From NCBI RefSeq assembly GCF_947172395.1, contig NC_069085.1, positions 5,302,112 through 5,366,111 on the forward strand: a stretch of 64,000 nt of DNA, read 5' to 3'. This document shows, piece after piece, positions 9,249 through 20,865 of the stretch (positions within the stretch are counted from its first letter, which is position 1; the number at the start of each line of letters is the position of its first letter). Both the position numbers and the translations under genes were made by a program. The notes below the pieces were generated by a model that was given only the letters and a program-made list of their open reading frames with translations, did not search any database and was not told the DNA's origin. The stretch comes from Bicyclus anynana (taxonomy: Eukaryota > Arthropoda > Insecta > Lepidoptera > Nymphalidae).

Positions 9249-12200
9249 CTTGCAATAGAAAATACAAATAAACATACAGTATGTTCCAAAACTCCTGTCT
9301 GATCCTTTAAGATGTACTTCGGTATCCTGGATAGGTTCTATTTATGCAGACCTTATTATAAAAGAAATATTTTTTACTCTTGCACAAAATTAAAATAAAA
9401 AACGATATTTGTATGATGCTAAATGCTTATTGAGTAATATTTTTTTTGTATAATATTAGAATGATTAGGTACACTCTCCTTTCGTATCGGACAAGGGTTT
9501 TGGAACATACTGTATAATATTTAAAAATACTATAAAAAGTTAATTTTAAAGAATATGAAAAAAAGGTTTAATGTAAAATGTTCTAACATGTAGCATCTGT
9601 GTGTTTACTAAAACAGATGATCCCTAACTTAATGTGTTTATCATGTTTAGTTAATTAATGTATCTATGAGTACATTCCGACTCCATTATCAGACCTACTA
9701 GCGAATTTTATGGTGCCAATGTATTACATTGTCACTGAAGATTTCATTTTATTGGTTTTCCCTTTTTATTTTAGTTAATTCTAATGTATTATTTTAAGTT
9801 GAAGTTATTATTATTGTTTATTTTAGTTAATAAGGTTGGTGTGTGCTGTGTTTGTGGCGGCATCTGGTCAACGGTTCCAACTGAAAACCAGCGCTGCATG
9901 CTCTTTTTATTTAAAGAGTATGTAGCATTATGCTGAGTTGGATCCGTTTACTGGGTTGTGCCACACATCGCAGGATATTGTTAAAGAACAAATTGTGTTG
10001 TGTGGCATAATTCACTAATAAAGCTTTTTTTTTCTTTCTTTCTTTCTACACTTCTATACCAATTTAATATTCTTAATAATGTATAGGATAGTATGGACGA
10101 AAGAAAAGCTTAGGAATTAATTGCACTCTATGACTGTGCACTTTTATTCTCTTTCGTGGATTAGTCTATAGGTAAGCTACTTAAGCAATTGCTTAAGTCC
10201 GTCTAGGGGGGGGGGGAGGGGGCACTAGAGACGACTGACAAAAAAACCTGCACGTGAAAAATAAAGCTATTTTTAAAGGGTTTACGAATAGAGGGCCCCA
10301 TTGAGTAACATTGCTTAGGGCATCAAAGTAACCTTAATCCAGCACTACTTTTTATAGGTTAAAATTACAGCATCTATACTAATATATAAAGCTGAAGACT
10401 TTGTTTGTTTGTTTGATTGAACTGAACGCGCTAATTCAGGAACTACTGGTCCGATTTGATAATTCTTTCTGTGTTAGATAGCCCATTTATCGAGAAAGCC
10501 TATATATTATCCCCGTATTCCTACGGGAACGGGAACCACGCCGGTGAAACCGCGCGGCGTCAGCTGGTAATTAGATAATTAGCGTGGTGGAAAGCCGTAA
10601 GCCCGTAACAGTTTGTTCTTGAAATATTGTTTGGATGTCACTTCACAACCTAGTTTTATTTGTTTATGAAATAACAAAAGGTCTAATAACAAAAATAAAA
10701 AAATGTCTTTATTATTTAAATTAAACAATTATTTATAATCGTGATAGATGTATGAAATTTATTTTTAAACTTACACTTGTATATTTCACACAGAAGTTAG
10801 ATGGTGTTAAAAGGTTTTTGTTAATTTTTTCACATTCCTTTCTATTTAGTACAATCATTTCTGATACTACAAGTAAATTCACATATTTTACTGGTAGGTT
10901 CTGAAAAGATATGCAATGTATTTAATTTTACCTAAATATATATTATTTTTTGCACCGTACGTACAATATAATGTTGTTGGTTTTAAAGAAGCTAGACGCA
11001 AAGAAAGATTTTTTTGAGAGAGAGAAAGAAAAAGAGGTTTGATTTATGCTGTCTTGTTTTGTTTGGTTTTATAAAAAAAATAGGAAGAATCAAACGACAA
11101 ATCTAAAGAACTTCTACCATAATGAAAATAAACGCCATCTTTAGGAATACTGAATAATCAACTTTAACAGGTCTTAATGGTTAGTGCTACGCGCTGAAAA
11201 TTGGTCACCAGCACTGAAACATAAAACTTCAGAGAAGCGTATATAGATGGCGCTGTCTTTAGAATCTGATAAAATTATACGCCACCAATCAGCCGTGATT
11301 TTCATTTGATAAATACCTACCAAATTCGTTGTTATGGGCTAAGTTATAATAATATGTTTTTTACAGTCCTAACTGACGGACCAGGCAGATGGCCAACCTG
11401 ATAGTAAGTGGAAACCATAACCTAAAAACAGAGCAACAATTCGCAAGGCTTCCAAAGAACACTTCTTATCAATGCACCGTACTATGTACAACACCGTGAG
11501 ACGTAGGCTTTATTTAAGCCTCATATTTCTGTAATTAGAGTGGTAGGTGACTCTAAACCCCTTTAGGTCCTTCAGAACCGATCATGCTTCGGGCAGGCTA
11601 AAGACCTAGATCTCCGCACAATAGCCCAATATATGAAACATCTCTCGAAATCTTATTTTGAGAGAGCCGCCACCCACGATCTCGGGGGCGCCCGGACTGA
11701 TACATCATCATCATCATCATATCAGCCGATGGACGTCCACTGCAGGACATAGGCCTTTTGTAGGGACTTCCAAACATCACGATACTGAGCCGCCTGCATC
11801 CAGCGAATCCCTGCGACTCGCTTGATGTCGTCAGTCCACCTGGTGGGGGGTCGGCCAACACTGCGCTTACTAGTGCGGGGTCGCCATTCCAGCACTTTGG
11901 GACCCCAACGTCCATCGGCTCTTCGAACTATGTGCCCCGCCCATTGCCACTTCAGCTTCGCAACTCGTTGATACACTCAAAACTGATACACTCAGGCCAA
12001 AACACCCTTCCCGAACGGCCATCTAAGCCGAGGTCCGAGTCTCAAAGGAGACGCCCTTAGACAGTCGTTCCGTCCATCTACTCTGCTTCTGCCTTCGGGT
12101 CCCATTAGGCGATGCTTCTGCGCTCACCCAAGCCCCCCGGTGACGCCGTTGAGGTCCCATTAAGGAGCCTCCAGGACTTACACAATCAGAAAAAAAAAGT

Positions 12201-15063
12201 GGTAATCATATTTCCCTCAATGTTGTACCAAGAAATCATAAGTGTGTAAATACCTATACTAACCGTGCCTCCCCACCCGGAAACATGTAACGCAGTCCCG
12301 TCTCGTAAAGCAACCTCCGATTCCACAATTTGAGCTTTCATCACATTGCCTTCAAAGGATACATGCTCCTGTAAACAGAAATAAACTTCGTGAAGTTTGA
12401 AATTAGTTATTTCAATGACTACGATGAACTTTCCAGAGATACAAAATTACTCCAGAGGAGCTTAATAAAATATATACTGGCATACATATCTACCGACACT
12501 ATCAAACGTCTTACCTTTAAGATAATGAGTGCAATATCGTTGTCAAAATTGCTTAAGTAGCTGAAGTATTCGTGAATTTTGTATTCCAAGACCGAAATGA
12601 TTTGCCTGGAAGACGGATTATTAATTAGTATTAATTACGCTTTCATTCTTTTTTTATGAGTGTTAACCACCGTTAGCTTTTAGCGTTTTCTGTTCTAGAT
12701 AACTTATTGTCATTCTGTAATATAATGTTTTATAATAAATTATATCGTTTTTTTGTTTAAGGATAACCATAGCAGCTTATGCTATTAATTTGTGGTATTG
12801 TAGGGGGTGATGTCTGGATCTACTGAACCGACTTTGAAAATTGTTTTACTACTAATAAGCTACGTTATTAACGAGTGTTATAGGCTATGTTTTATCTCAG
12901 TATTCTCACGGGAACGGGAGCTACACGGGAAAAACCGCGGACGCCCAGTTAGTATCCAAAATATAATTACGAGTACAACACGTGAGAGCTAACGAATCCA
13001 ATTGGTAACTGCGTTGCAGCGCGATCGGCTTTAGAGAAAAAAAAACGTTTTCACGTAAAGCCCACGGCCGTATCTAACTACAACTGACCCACATATAAAT
13101 TTGTAAACGAAATGTTCTTTTTAATACACTGCGAATTCATAGCAATGTTGGGGAAAACGTACTGTAAGTATGCTAACCTATACTCATAATAAACTGTAGT
13201 AACTGTAGTAGGTCCAATTCTGTACATTGGAGATATTTAAATTTTTTTGTTGAAGAGCTTTTAAAAATATATAGGTACCTTTTGGATTCCGAATCTTAAA
13301 AGAAAAAATGGAACCCTTATTATAACGTTGTCCGTCTGTCTGCTTGTCTTCTGTTCTGTCAAGATCTTATTTTTCAGGAACGCGTAAAAGTATCAAGCTA
13401 AAATTTATATCAAATACTCAACTCTACTGTCCCGTAGAGTTGTGATAAAATCAAACTGTTAAGCCAACACAATCAAAAGATACAGCCGTTTATCTGCAAA
13501 GGAGGATGGCGAAAGTGGGAGTCACATTCAGAAGTGTCGTACACTCATACATTTGTATTAATTAAAACTATTATTTTATAAGATGCTTGTAAAAAAAATA
13601 TTGAGATTTTACAGAACGGGAATCAAGATTACTTCTATACTTAGCATAGTAAAATTGTGTTACTTATTGTCTGAGACCGAAACGCCTTGTCGTATTTATA
13701 AAGCAATCACGCAGTTGTATGCCCGCGGTGGTGGTTTTCAGTATAAAATTCATATTTATTCGTATGCATAGATAGGGTACCTTCTAATTTTAAGGTATAT
13801 CTCTTTTCTCCCTGCTTTTTAAGATTGGTTACCATTTGCTTTTTTCTTAGTTTAGTCACGATTAACAACTATCAATGGGTTTCCATTATGTACGCTACTT
13901 CTATCTGCTATTCCCAAAATAAATGCAAACTCGCCATTCTCCTTTTCGAAATTCGCAAAATAATCAAAAATACCTACATTCCGTAAATGGAAAAAAAATG
14001 TAAACCTAACTTACTTTCAGGCTAGTTAGTGATGTGTATACTGTCCAAAGAACATGTCCCAATTATGTATGGAGCCTCGGCCTTTATTCCGAGTGTCAAC
14101 AAAGAAGAACAAAATATTTTTATCTTATAAGAACTTAAAATATAGGGCACCCGCATTTTTTTTTTAATTAATTAAATAAAATGTATTTTTTTCATTAGCT
14201 GTCAACATTAATTAACAATTTTTATTACGGCAACATTCTTGTAACTCGCACCCTGACAGATTGTCAGTGATCTTCGCGAAGTAGCGTTCGTTTTTGGCGT
14301 TTTTGAAACAATTAAAGGATTTTTTTTCGTTTAATGCTACTATACGATTTAATGTTTCTTTTTAACTTGTGTCTTATTGACATTTGACAATATAACATGA
14401 CATTGACAGCTTACACCGGATATGAATTTAATTCCAGGTGTTTTTATTGACTATTTTGAACACTTTTACTGTATTGTCTATGTCTAATTTGTAAACAAGG
14501 GAGCACAACCAAAAAATATTTATCTAATTATTGCGGCTTCCAAAAATTCTGAGAATTATTTTCTCAACAGAAATTAGTATCTTCTATCCGTTAAAATACT
14601 ATCGACCTGTTTAAAAATTATAAATAATAATGGCCCATTTTGGGGCATGTCCTTTCTTGATGTACTTATTTCAAATTATTTACCCGCTTCCAACCATTGA
14701 GTTGGATCCAACTTTCACCACAATAGATTCTCCTTTGTTGTTCACAAAGCAACTAGCCGCTGTGACTACAGTCCTGCTGCCAGTGAGGGTTCCCGAGCAG
14801 TACCTTGCACCATAGACTATCAGCACGTGGTGTGGCAGCTGCTTTATATCAGTAATTGTGACTAAGCCAATGTTATGGGCCTTCTCAGATATGGTTAAAG
14901 TTTCGCGTTGCGGTAAATATGTGTATGCAACCGCAGATGATGTTACACAGAGTAACAATAATCTAAAACAAAAATTAAAAGAAGATTTAAACTCCCGCCT
15001 TACAAGAAACGGGCATAAGTTAGTAATATCCACTTGTCGGCAAAGACTAAAAAAGTCTTTCAT
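9108..15063 (-). CDS. SPH3: non-catalytic serine protease homologue (5 exons)
   Basis: Five minus-strand exons (15063-14684, 12605-12515, 12368-12264, 10900-10775, 9248-9108) join with matching splice phases into about 281 residues. A hydrophobic segment (about residues 30-46, FRLLLLCVTSSAVA) looks like a signal peptide, although the first Met lies unusually far upstream. The S1 fold follows: GARYCSGTL, VVTAASCF, NDIALIIL, SGWGGT, KECEK...NFCVK, SDNGGG and GILSWGAN. Two of three catalytic residues are changed, His57 to Ser and Ser195 to Asn; Asp102 stays. The IVGG activation start is absent (NIGLV instead). Cys191 and Cys220, normally a disulphide pair, are both missing. The C-terminal Trp-Ile helix is lost; the protein ends NVSYFERQV. 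It should bind rather than cut, a known fate in insect immune clip and non-clip homologues. The exact role is unknown. Confidence 0.85.
9277..9512. mobile_element. TA-flanked MITE in the last SPH3 intron
   Basis: Inverted ends CAGTATGTTCCAAAAC and GTTTTGGAACATACTG, with TA at 9275-9276 and 9513-9514, 236 bp in all. It fits a non-autonomous mariner/Tc1-type element. Its left end is 28 bp from the start of the last SPH3 exon. Confidence 0.85.
9835..10050 (+). mobile_element. Retroelement 3' end with AATAAA and TTTC tail
   Basis: It contains CCAGCGCTGCATGCTC...GAGTATGTAGCA and ends AATAAAGC followed by a T-rich (TTTC)n tract. The same layout recurs near 18.85 kb and 43.6 kb (AATCAGTGCTGTATACT...GAAGTATGTAAC), so these look like 3' ends of one LINE or SINE family. 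Confidence 0.6.
10373..10567 (+). mobile_element. Helitron-like element H1
   Basis: It begins TCTATACTAATATATAAAGC and ends GCGTCAGCTGG, with an internal TCAGGAACTACTGGTCCGAT and TTCCTACGGGAACGGGAACC. Related copies are at 39859 (+) and 32238 (-). TC at one end and CTAG-like at the other fit a non-autonomous Helitron. Confidence 0.65.
10775..10900 (-). CDS. SPH3 exon 4 (Cys168-Cys182 segment)
   Basis: Acceptor TTTTCAG|AAC and a perfect donor ACAAGT|GTAAGT. It is exactly 42 codons, containing NLPVKYVNLLVVSE, RKECEK and SNFCVKYTS. Phase 0 on both sides. Confidence 0.9.
10901..11579 (-). other. SPH3 intron 3, part without recognised elements
   Basis: AT-rich intron between exons 3 and 4, with GAGAGAGAGAAAGAAAAAGAGG near 11020. 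Nothing coding is supported on either strand. Confidence 0.6.
11580..12200 (+). mobile_element. Retroelement 3' region (family F), interrupted
   Basis: GC-rich element whose 3' end reads GGACTTACACAATCAG followed by A9. It matches the minus-strand copy at 30688-30900 across CACGATCTCGGGGGCGCCCG and ACACTCAGGCC. An RTE-like LINE fragment splits it at 11704-11981. It lies inside SPH3 intron 3. Confidence 0.7.
11704..11981 (-). mobile_element. RTE-like LINE 3' fragment nested in family F
   Basis: The minus strand encodes the end of a LINE polyprotein: KLKWQWAGHIVRR, VGRPPTRWTDDIKR, and AGIRWMQAA..RDVWKSL, followed by a (GAT)n tail. It is 5'-truncated. ACTGATAC occurs on both sides (11696-11703, 11982-11989), and the undisturbed site is readable in the copy near 30.87 kb. 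It is almost identical to the copy at 20.96-21.2 kb. Confidence 0.9.
12264..12368 (-). CDS. SPH3 exon 3 (GWG region)
   Basis: Acceptor TTTACAG|GAG and donor GGCACG|GTTAGT, both at phase 0. It encodes EHVSFEGNVMKAQIVE through VSGWGGT. Confidence 0.9.
12515..12605 (-). CDS. SPH3 exon 2 (Asp102)
   Basis: Acceptor CTTCCAG|G completes the split Gly codon; donor TTAAAG|GTAAGA follows a whole codon. It encodes IISVLEYKIHEYF and NDIALIILK. Confidence 0.9.
12606..14683 (-). other. SPH3 intron 1
   Basis: Long intron. It holds a Helitron-like piece at about 12806-12953 (TCTCACGGGAACGGGAGC, ending ACGCCCAGTTAG) and a repeat at 13270-13540 related to 7370-7460. A piece at 14045-14155 (ACATGTCCCAATTATGTATG) also occurs at 50105-50200. 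No exon is recognised. Confidence 0.55.
14684..15063 (-). CDS. SPH3 exon 1 (signal peptide, Ser in place of His57)
   Basis: An open frame of 126 codons plus two bases, ending at donor AGCGG|GTAAAT. It holds the hydrophobic leader, a pro-segment without a basic activation cleavage-IVGG motif, and YCSGTL...VVTAASCF, where the Ser replaces the catalytic His. The start at 15063 is the first in-frame ATG; the leader would fit better with a start nearer its hydrophobic run, so an upstream splice is possible. Confidence 0.8.
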
Positions 15064-17346
15064 AGAGTTGGGTTCTCTCTTTTATAACAAGATCCCTAAG
15101 ATGGTTATCGACCTGAAGTAAAAATAAAATGAATTGTAATTCTAAAATAAAATGATTTTGATTTTTATAAATAACGAATTTATTCTTATTTGGTTTTTGA
15201 ATGTGCAACATTTCCGTTCAAAAACCTCTATAATCTTTATACTAGGTAAGTGTATGACAGACCTACCTATGTGCCTAGACGTATATACTATCTAGGTAGA
15301 CCTACCTACCAGTCCAGTATCAATAATACTTACGATGTACTTACCAGTGGCGAAGGTTGGAATAGTTTAGAAGATAACCCAAACAAAAGAAAATTCATAC
15401 CGTGTTATATGGTTTCTCATATATCCGTACATACAATACTCATTACAGTAATGAATATGTATAGATTTTTAAACGGTAACCTGGCGGGAATCGGCTTCTA
15501 TGGACTCTACGCCGCTGATACTTACCATTCTCGCCGCACTACCTGCTAGAAGAATCAAGAGTTACCTGGAATACCTCACTCTTTACCTGAATTTCATAGC
15601 TGGGTTGACAATAGACATTATAGTTTTAACTAGTTTCGCTTACATACAAGACTAGCTCACACTAAGATCATACCTGCAGGACTATTCTGTAACGATGTTT
15701 CGTATAACTCGCAAGTGCGAGTCCTCTATCTTTCTCTGTCTATACTATAGACAGAGAAAGATAGAGGGGACTCTAGAGACAGACTCTATAGTATCGTGTC
15801 AGAGAGAGATAGAGATGTTAAATTTTGTCTAATTTTATGTTTTGAAGAGTATTCTTTCTTGCAGTGGTTGTGAGACGTACATACCCAGTCGGCACATACT
15901 TTTATAGCGTTCCTCGTAAACACGAGTATAACACGAATAAATTTTGATAGAAAGCAGATTAACATTGGAACATACATTATTTCAGTGCCATTTTTACCAC
16001 CAGAATAACACGTATCCAGTAATAAACATCGAGTGATAAACAAAGAAATTGCCATGAATGCTATAAAGCGGCCGCGTATCGCGTATTAAATTCTCGATTA
16101 TAACTCGTCAGCCATACAACTGATATGGAAGTTATTGCTATTTTGCTAAAGGGGAAAAATATTTACTAGATATCTTCACCTTTTCACGTGTTTAGCTCTT
16201 AAGATGTGGGGCATAAAGTGTTTATTACAGTATCAGATAGTTTAGCAACTGAAAATATGTTGAGCACACGTTACGAGTCGTATAAATGCGGGGAATGGCG
16301 CTATATCGTAAAGGTGGCATGCTGTGACCACACGTTCCTGTACTTAACTTTTAAGTATGCAATAAAATTTGTTTTTAAATATTCAAAATAATATTGGGTG
16401 TTTGATGGGAGATCTGAAACGGATACATATTTTTATAGACTATATCGAAGTAGTATTTTTCATTGTAATTTTGTTATGATTCAATGATACTGTATTATAA
16501 GTCTGCATCATTCAGACCTTAGATTATATCGTATTTTAAGACATGAGGTGATATTTTAAATTGTTCACATTACGCAATATAATTATAGGCTTTTGTAGTA
16601 AGGTTTCGCTGAATTTATCTTCTAGAGATTTTCTAAACAGACAAACATTCAAAAATGTATTGTATTCTGAGCCATATTTTTGGCTCAGAATCTCTTTTAT
16701 CATCATCATCATCATCAGCAGCTACCATCAGATACCACAGCTGTACACGAGTCTCCTGTAAGAACTAACAAACAGCAAGTCGTCATAGTCGCCTGCCTCG
16801 GCAATTTGCAACCCATTTGGTGTCGTTTGTCCGCCAAGTGAAGGGTTCACAATTCACAAACACTGCATTTTCCGATTCAGGGTCATAAATGCAATAGCTT
16901 TGGACCCCAATTTTTCATTTCTATTATTATTACATAAAAACAAGGTTTTATTATAATACAAACTTTTTTTTTGTTATACTCATTTATAAAGCTTAATCTT
17001 TATTTGGTTGAACCTTTACTTCATTGTCACCATACTCGACGCCGTCTACAATATCTTCGTGTTAACATTCTTGTCACGTCCAGGCAGGAAGTCAGAGGAA
17101 TAGATTTACTTTGGCACTTTAATATGAAAGGAGCGGCATGTAATCACCCGAGGGTGAATTCACTTTGCGGAAATTATAAATATATCCACTTTGTTCTGCA
17201 TTAACCTTGAAGGCGGTTTACTTGGCGCATTAGAGAAATGGACAGAAATAAAACGAAGCAAAGTAACATTATATGTATATATTTAGTTATATCTAACAAA
17301 CGTATAATTTCTGAATAAATTAATTTGGTTAACAGTTTTTATTTAC
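15064..17346. other. Upstream of SPH3: no gene recognised
   Basis: AT-rich sequence with a MITE at 15685 and (CAT)n at 16698-16720. Short open frames (for example 15786-16055 on - and 16206-16391 on +) show no family motif and overlap repeats or AT-rich DNA. A promoter for SPH3 should lie just above 15063 but no clear TATA or initiator could be singled out. Confidence 0.5.
15685..15830. mobile_element. MITE M2 (same family as M1)
   Basis: It begins after TA with TTCTGTAACGATGTTTCGTA and ACTCGCAAGTGCGAG, and contains an inner hairpin of CTATCTTTCTCTGTCTATA and its complement. The right inverted end is degraded. Confidence 0.7.
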
Positions 17347-17350
17347 TTGT

Positions 17351-17596
17351 CATCATAATTATCAACCCATATTCGGCTCATTGTTAGGCTCGAGTCTCCT
17401 CTAAGAATAAGGTTAGGCCAATAGTCCACCACAATGCGGATTGGCAAACTTTACACACACAGAAAATTACTCTGGTATGCAGATTTCTTTACGATGTTTT
17501 TGTTTCACCGTTTGAGGCACGAGATGTTTAATTTCTTAAAATGCACACAATTAAAAAGTTGGTGGTGCATGCCCCGGACAGAATTCGAACCCACAT
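17351..17596 (-). mobile_element. SINE-A copy A2 (5'-truncated)
   Basis: Minus-strand match running from GGGTTCGAATTC (B-box) through CACAGAGAG-like and GTCTGCC segments to CATATTCGG..TTGATAATTATGATG. The A-box head is missing. Confidence 0.85.
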
Positions 17597-18044
17597 ATTT
17601 ACTTGTATCTATTTTGTATTTCAACAATTAATAGATACTAATTGGAAAATTATAAAGTTTCATGTGAAATATTATATATAAAATAAACTTATAACAAGTA
17701 AAATTTTACCAGACCGATAATAAAAAAAAATTATACCAATAGAAAGTCACAACTTTCGTGAGTGTCATAATTTTATCCCCGTATTCCCTCTGGAACCGGG
17801 AACTGCGCGGGTAAAACCGTAGGGTATCTGCTAGAAAATTATAAAAAAATAAAGAATATACCTCAAGATCATCATCATCAAAACATTGGTTTTAGATACT
17901 TGACTACCAATATATTATCCCTCGATGTCTTACGATTACATTATGCAAAAAATAAATTTGGAAGTTATGAGTAAGTCATCGAATCAGACACGAAGAAATA
18001 ACGTTGAATAAGTTTTGTTTTGTTTTATAAAATAACTAGCGGAC
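17597..18044. other. AT-rich stretch with Helitron-like scrap
   Basis: About 17770-17832 carries TTATCCCCGTATTCCCTCTG...TATCTGCTAG, a Helitron-like 3' end. Otherwise nothing is recognised. Confidence 0.45.
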
Positions 18045-18285
18045 CCGGTCAAGCTTCGCTTTGACTTATGTGCACTTCTTCCCCATCCCTACTCTACCCC
18101 TACCCTACCAATAACCTACCCCTACCCTACCCCTACCCCTAGAAGAACCCCTATAAGAACCTTCTCCTGACAATAACAAACACATCAAAAAAAAATATTG
18201 AAATCGGTCCACCCGTTCTCGAGATTTGCGATTACCAACACATTTAGCGTTTCATTTTTATATTAGAGATCTTTATCTCTAATAT
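18045..18285 (-). mobile_element. Helitron-like element H12 with CCTACCC tract
   Basis: CTAGCGGACCCGGTCAAGCT at one end and TCTAATATAAAAATGAA at the other fit the reverse of a TC...CTAG element. Inside is a (CCTACCC)n-like tract (18095-18145) and GAAATCGGTCCACCCGTTCTC. The distal end is followed by its own inverted copy, making a 20-bp stem hairpin near 18251-18295. Confidence 0.55.
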
Positions 18286-18834
18286 AAAAATGAATCGCTA
18301 CAGTTTATATTTCTTACAACTACGACTCATATTTTTGTTATATTTACTAATTTCATCTTTGTTACAAAGTTTGTGCACAAAATAGAAATTTATTATTTTA
18401 TGTACGTTGAGAAAACATTCCTTCAGTTTATAAATAAAATCAAAAAACTCGACAATATAAGAAAAATGTAAGAGACTTTATCTTTTATTTTTAAAAGGTC
18501 GTTTAAAGTTGCTCGAGGATTTTATTATACAATATCTCTATCCGGAAGGTTTCGTACTGTTCGGTCACGTATTTGCTGACGTATTTACCAGAATTTTTCC
18601 TGTTACCTACTCTCTACCCGATGTATACGTCTGTGCACGTTTCTGAAACAGTACATTTAGATAAAGTTTATCCTTAGCGAAAGGAGTTCCGTTATTTTTT
18701 CGCAATGTTTGAGAGTTTCCTCATTTTCAAACAAGTTACTTATAGTACTGGTAACATTCTGCCATGGGAAAGAAACATCCTTTGATACCACAATAAAAAT
18801 GAATAAATATTATAATATAACAAATAAACTTGCT

Positions 18835-18960
18835 ACGAATAAGTTGTAGTTACCGCTACCTGGTATTAGGGTATTGTCCTGGATGTCATGGTGTACTGGA
18901 GATATTGTGGTCTGCGGCATAATTTCGAAATAAACGCATTTTTCTTTCTTTCTTTCTTTT
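18835..18960 (+). mobile_element. Retroelement 3' end with AATAAA and TTTC tail
   Basis: GCTACCTGGTATTAGGGTAT...GAAATAAACGCATTTTTC then (TTTC)n. Similar architecture to 9835-10050. Confidence 0.5.
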
Positions 18961-19344
18961 CTTACCTACTACTAATTCTACTAGTTAATAGTAATGGCAT
19001 ACCAGCAAAATTTAAATACCCGTCTCACTAAAACTGCAGCAATTTCTACATCAGAATTGATGACGAAAGCTTTTCTAGTAGGATCCTAAATTTCAAGCTT
19101 TTCTAGTAATACAACTTAAATAGACTAGAATTCGAAATCAAATGAAATAAAATCTATTAGCAAATTATAAAAAGAACCCAGTTAGCTTTTTGTACCAACT
19201 CTTTCGGTTTATCATAGATTAAAAAGTACTCCTAGATATAAGCTGCAAAGCTAAAATAATTGACGCCAAAGCAATAAAACTTTACTATACGCATTATAAT
19301 TATTTGAAAGTTTATTTATAAATTAGATTTTAGATCTTAAGTGA
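18961..19344. other. AT-rich stretch, nothing recognised
   Basis: A short local duplication (AAGCTTTTCTAGTA, 19067 and 19092) is present. No gene or known element is seen. Confidence 0.5.
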
Positions 19345-19440
19345 TAGAGATCCGCTGTATGCTGGCGGCTCGGGACCTTGTTGTTTAGAGATGCAAGAGG
19401 CCCATGTCCAGCAGTCATAAATCGGGTATAAAGGATGATG
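19345..19440 (+). mobile_element. RTE-like LINE 3' scrap
   Basis: GATCCGCTGTATGCTGGCGG, GATGCAAGAGGCCCATGTCC and AGCAGTC..AA match the 3' part of the element at 58.66-58.75 kb, ending in a short GATGAT-like tail. Confidence 0.65.
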
Positions 19441-20239
19441 AGTGATGAATTGATAGTAGTGTTGACGTAATATCAAATAATTGGAAGATACCGACATATG
19501 AAATAGTAGAAGATCTCCTGAATCCAGTAGAAACCGAGAAATTTAAGGAGATAGTCGTGTACAAACGTCTGTGTTTCCTGCCTTCACCTACAATTTGAAC
19601 AGTTCTAAGGCACGAGTGATAATTTATTTTACAGGCAAGTATGCTCCAACTGAGATCAAATTACGGCATTCCATATGTATTTATTGTAGTCAAGCGCGAG
19701 TTTATCTTCCATAAAAAACGGACACTGATAATAACAAGAAAAAAATACTAAATTTCATATTACATGAAACTCAAACTTATACCTAATTAATTTTGTTCTA
19801 TCAAAACTTGAAAGTTCACTTTGGATCGTCAATATATTTTTATCATAAAACGCAAACGTTATGAGTAGTCGAGAGTAACAAGTCGTAACAAACAGAAAAC
19901 GTTTCTAGTAGTTTAGTAAGATGGCATTCCTTTGTCTGTGGTTAATTACCACTCTGGCAGCAAAGCCGTGTTAGTATTCCGATACTATGCAGCGGCTACG
20001 TTAATTAGGGCATACGGGTCTGGATAAGAGCCACATCTTCATCTTCGAGTTTTACGACAGTACTTTCTGTTCAATATCTTAATGTATCTTTGAGTTTATC
20101 ATTAAGAACATAATCATTATCAACCTATTTTACCGTCCCACTATATAAGACTCCGATTTCTCCTTATAAAATAAATAATAAAATAAAAAATCGTTTATTT
20201 GTCACACAAAAAGATATTAAAGGAAAGGGAATATTGATT
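19441..20239. other. AT-rich intergenic stretch
   Basis: I see no conserved exon, hairpin or known repeat here. Confidence 0.5.
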
Positions 20240-20515
20240 TTAGACCTTGCGGCTCTAATTAGGAGGTCCAGGCTTTGAGTTCTGGGTCAGGTTATGAAGT
20301 ATTAAATTAAATTAAATGGGTATTCTCTATCTTTCAAGAAATGTTGAGTCTCAGCTCGGAGTAAAGAAGTATATGATGTCTTACCCCCTTGATTCGGAGT
20401 TCATTAAAATCTGATAGTGGATCATTACAAAGTCATAAATTACCTCTAACAAGTAATTGGAACAGTATGGTGGGTCCAAATCCCTCTTTCCATATAGAGG
20501 GCGGCTTTAACTGTT
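20240..20515 (+). repeat. SINE-like family D, copy D1
   Basis: Pattern: TTTGAGTTCTGGGTCAGG near the head, TCTGATAGTGG in the middle, GGAACAGTATGGTGG and CCCTCTTTCCATATAGAGGG at the end. Copies D2 and D3 (29440, 30105) share this order. The head may be tRNA-derived but the boxes are weak. Confidence 0.55.
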
Positions 20516-20865
20516 AATAACATGTTACGAGTAATAATGATTATATCAGATAGCTGACACATACTTGTCAATTTGCATTCTGCAAAAAAGACAACATGCA
20601 CTTTTAAAATCCGTTAGTTTTAAGGAAAGTGTAGCCTCATTAAGGGCGTTCTATAAATCATTGGTACAGCTGAGTCACAGCAGTCAGCGACTTGCACAAA
20701 ACGAGACCGCCCATCCTCGTCACTATGACGAGACTGTTCCACTACAATACACCCAGTAATATTCGCATTAGAGAACGCGGGACCTTGAAGCACTTCGATA
20801 CAAAGAGAATATTTTACAAAGCAACTTGCTAATTCTAAATTTAAATATAAGTACTCGTACACTTA

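Noticed and set aside
15786..16055. 89-codon minus frame with a signal-like start, upstream of SPH3
   Set aside because: It overlaps the degraded end of MITE M2, has no family motif, and no splice phase ties it to SPH3 exon 1.
18095..18145. CCTACCC tract as telomere-like repeat
   Set aside because: Insect telomeres are usually TTAGG repeats; this is irregular and lies within a Helitron-like element.
20620..20862. 80-codon minus frame next to SINE A3
   Set aside because: No motif, no splice context, and it runs to the SINE target duplication; treated as chance.
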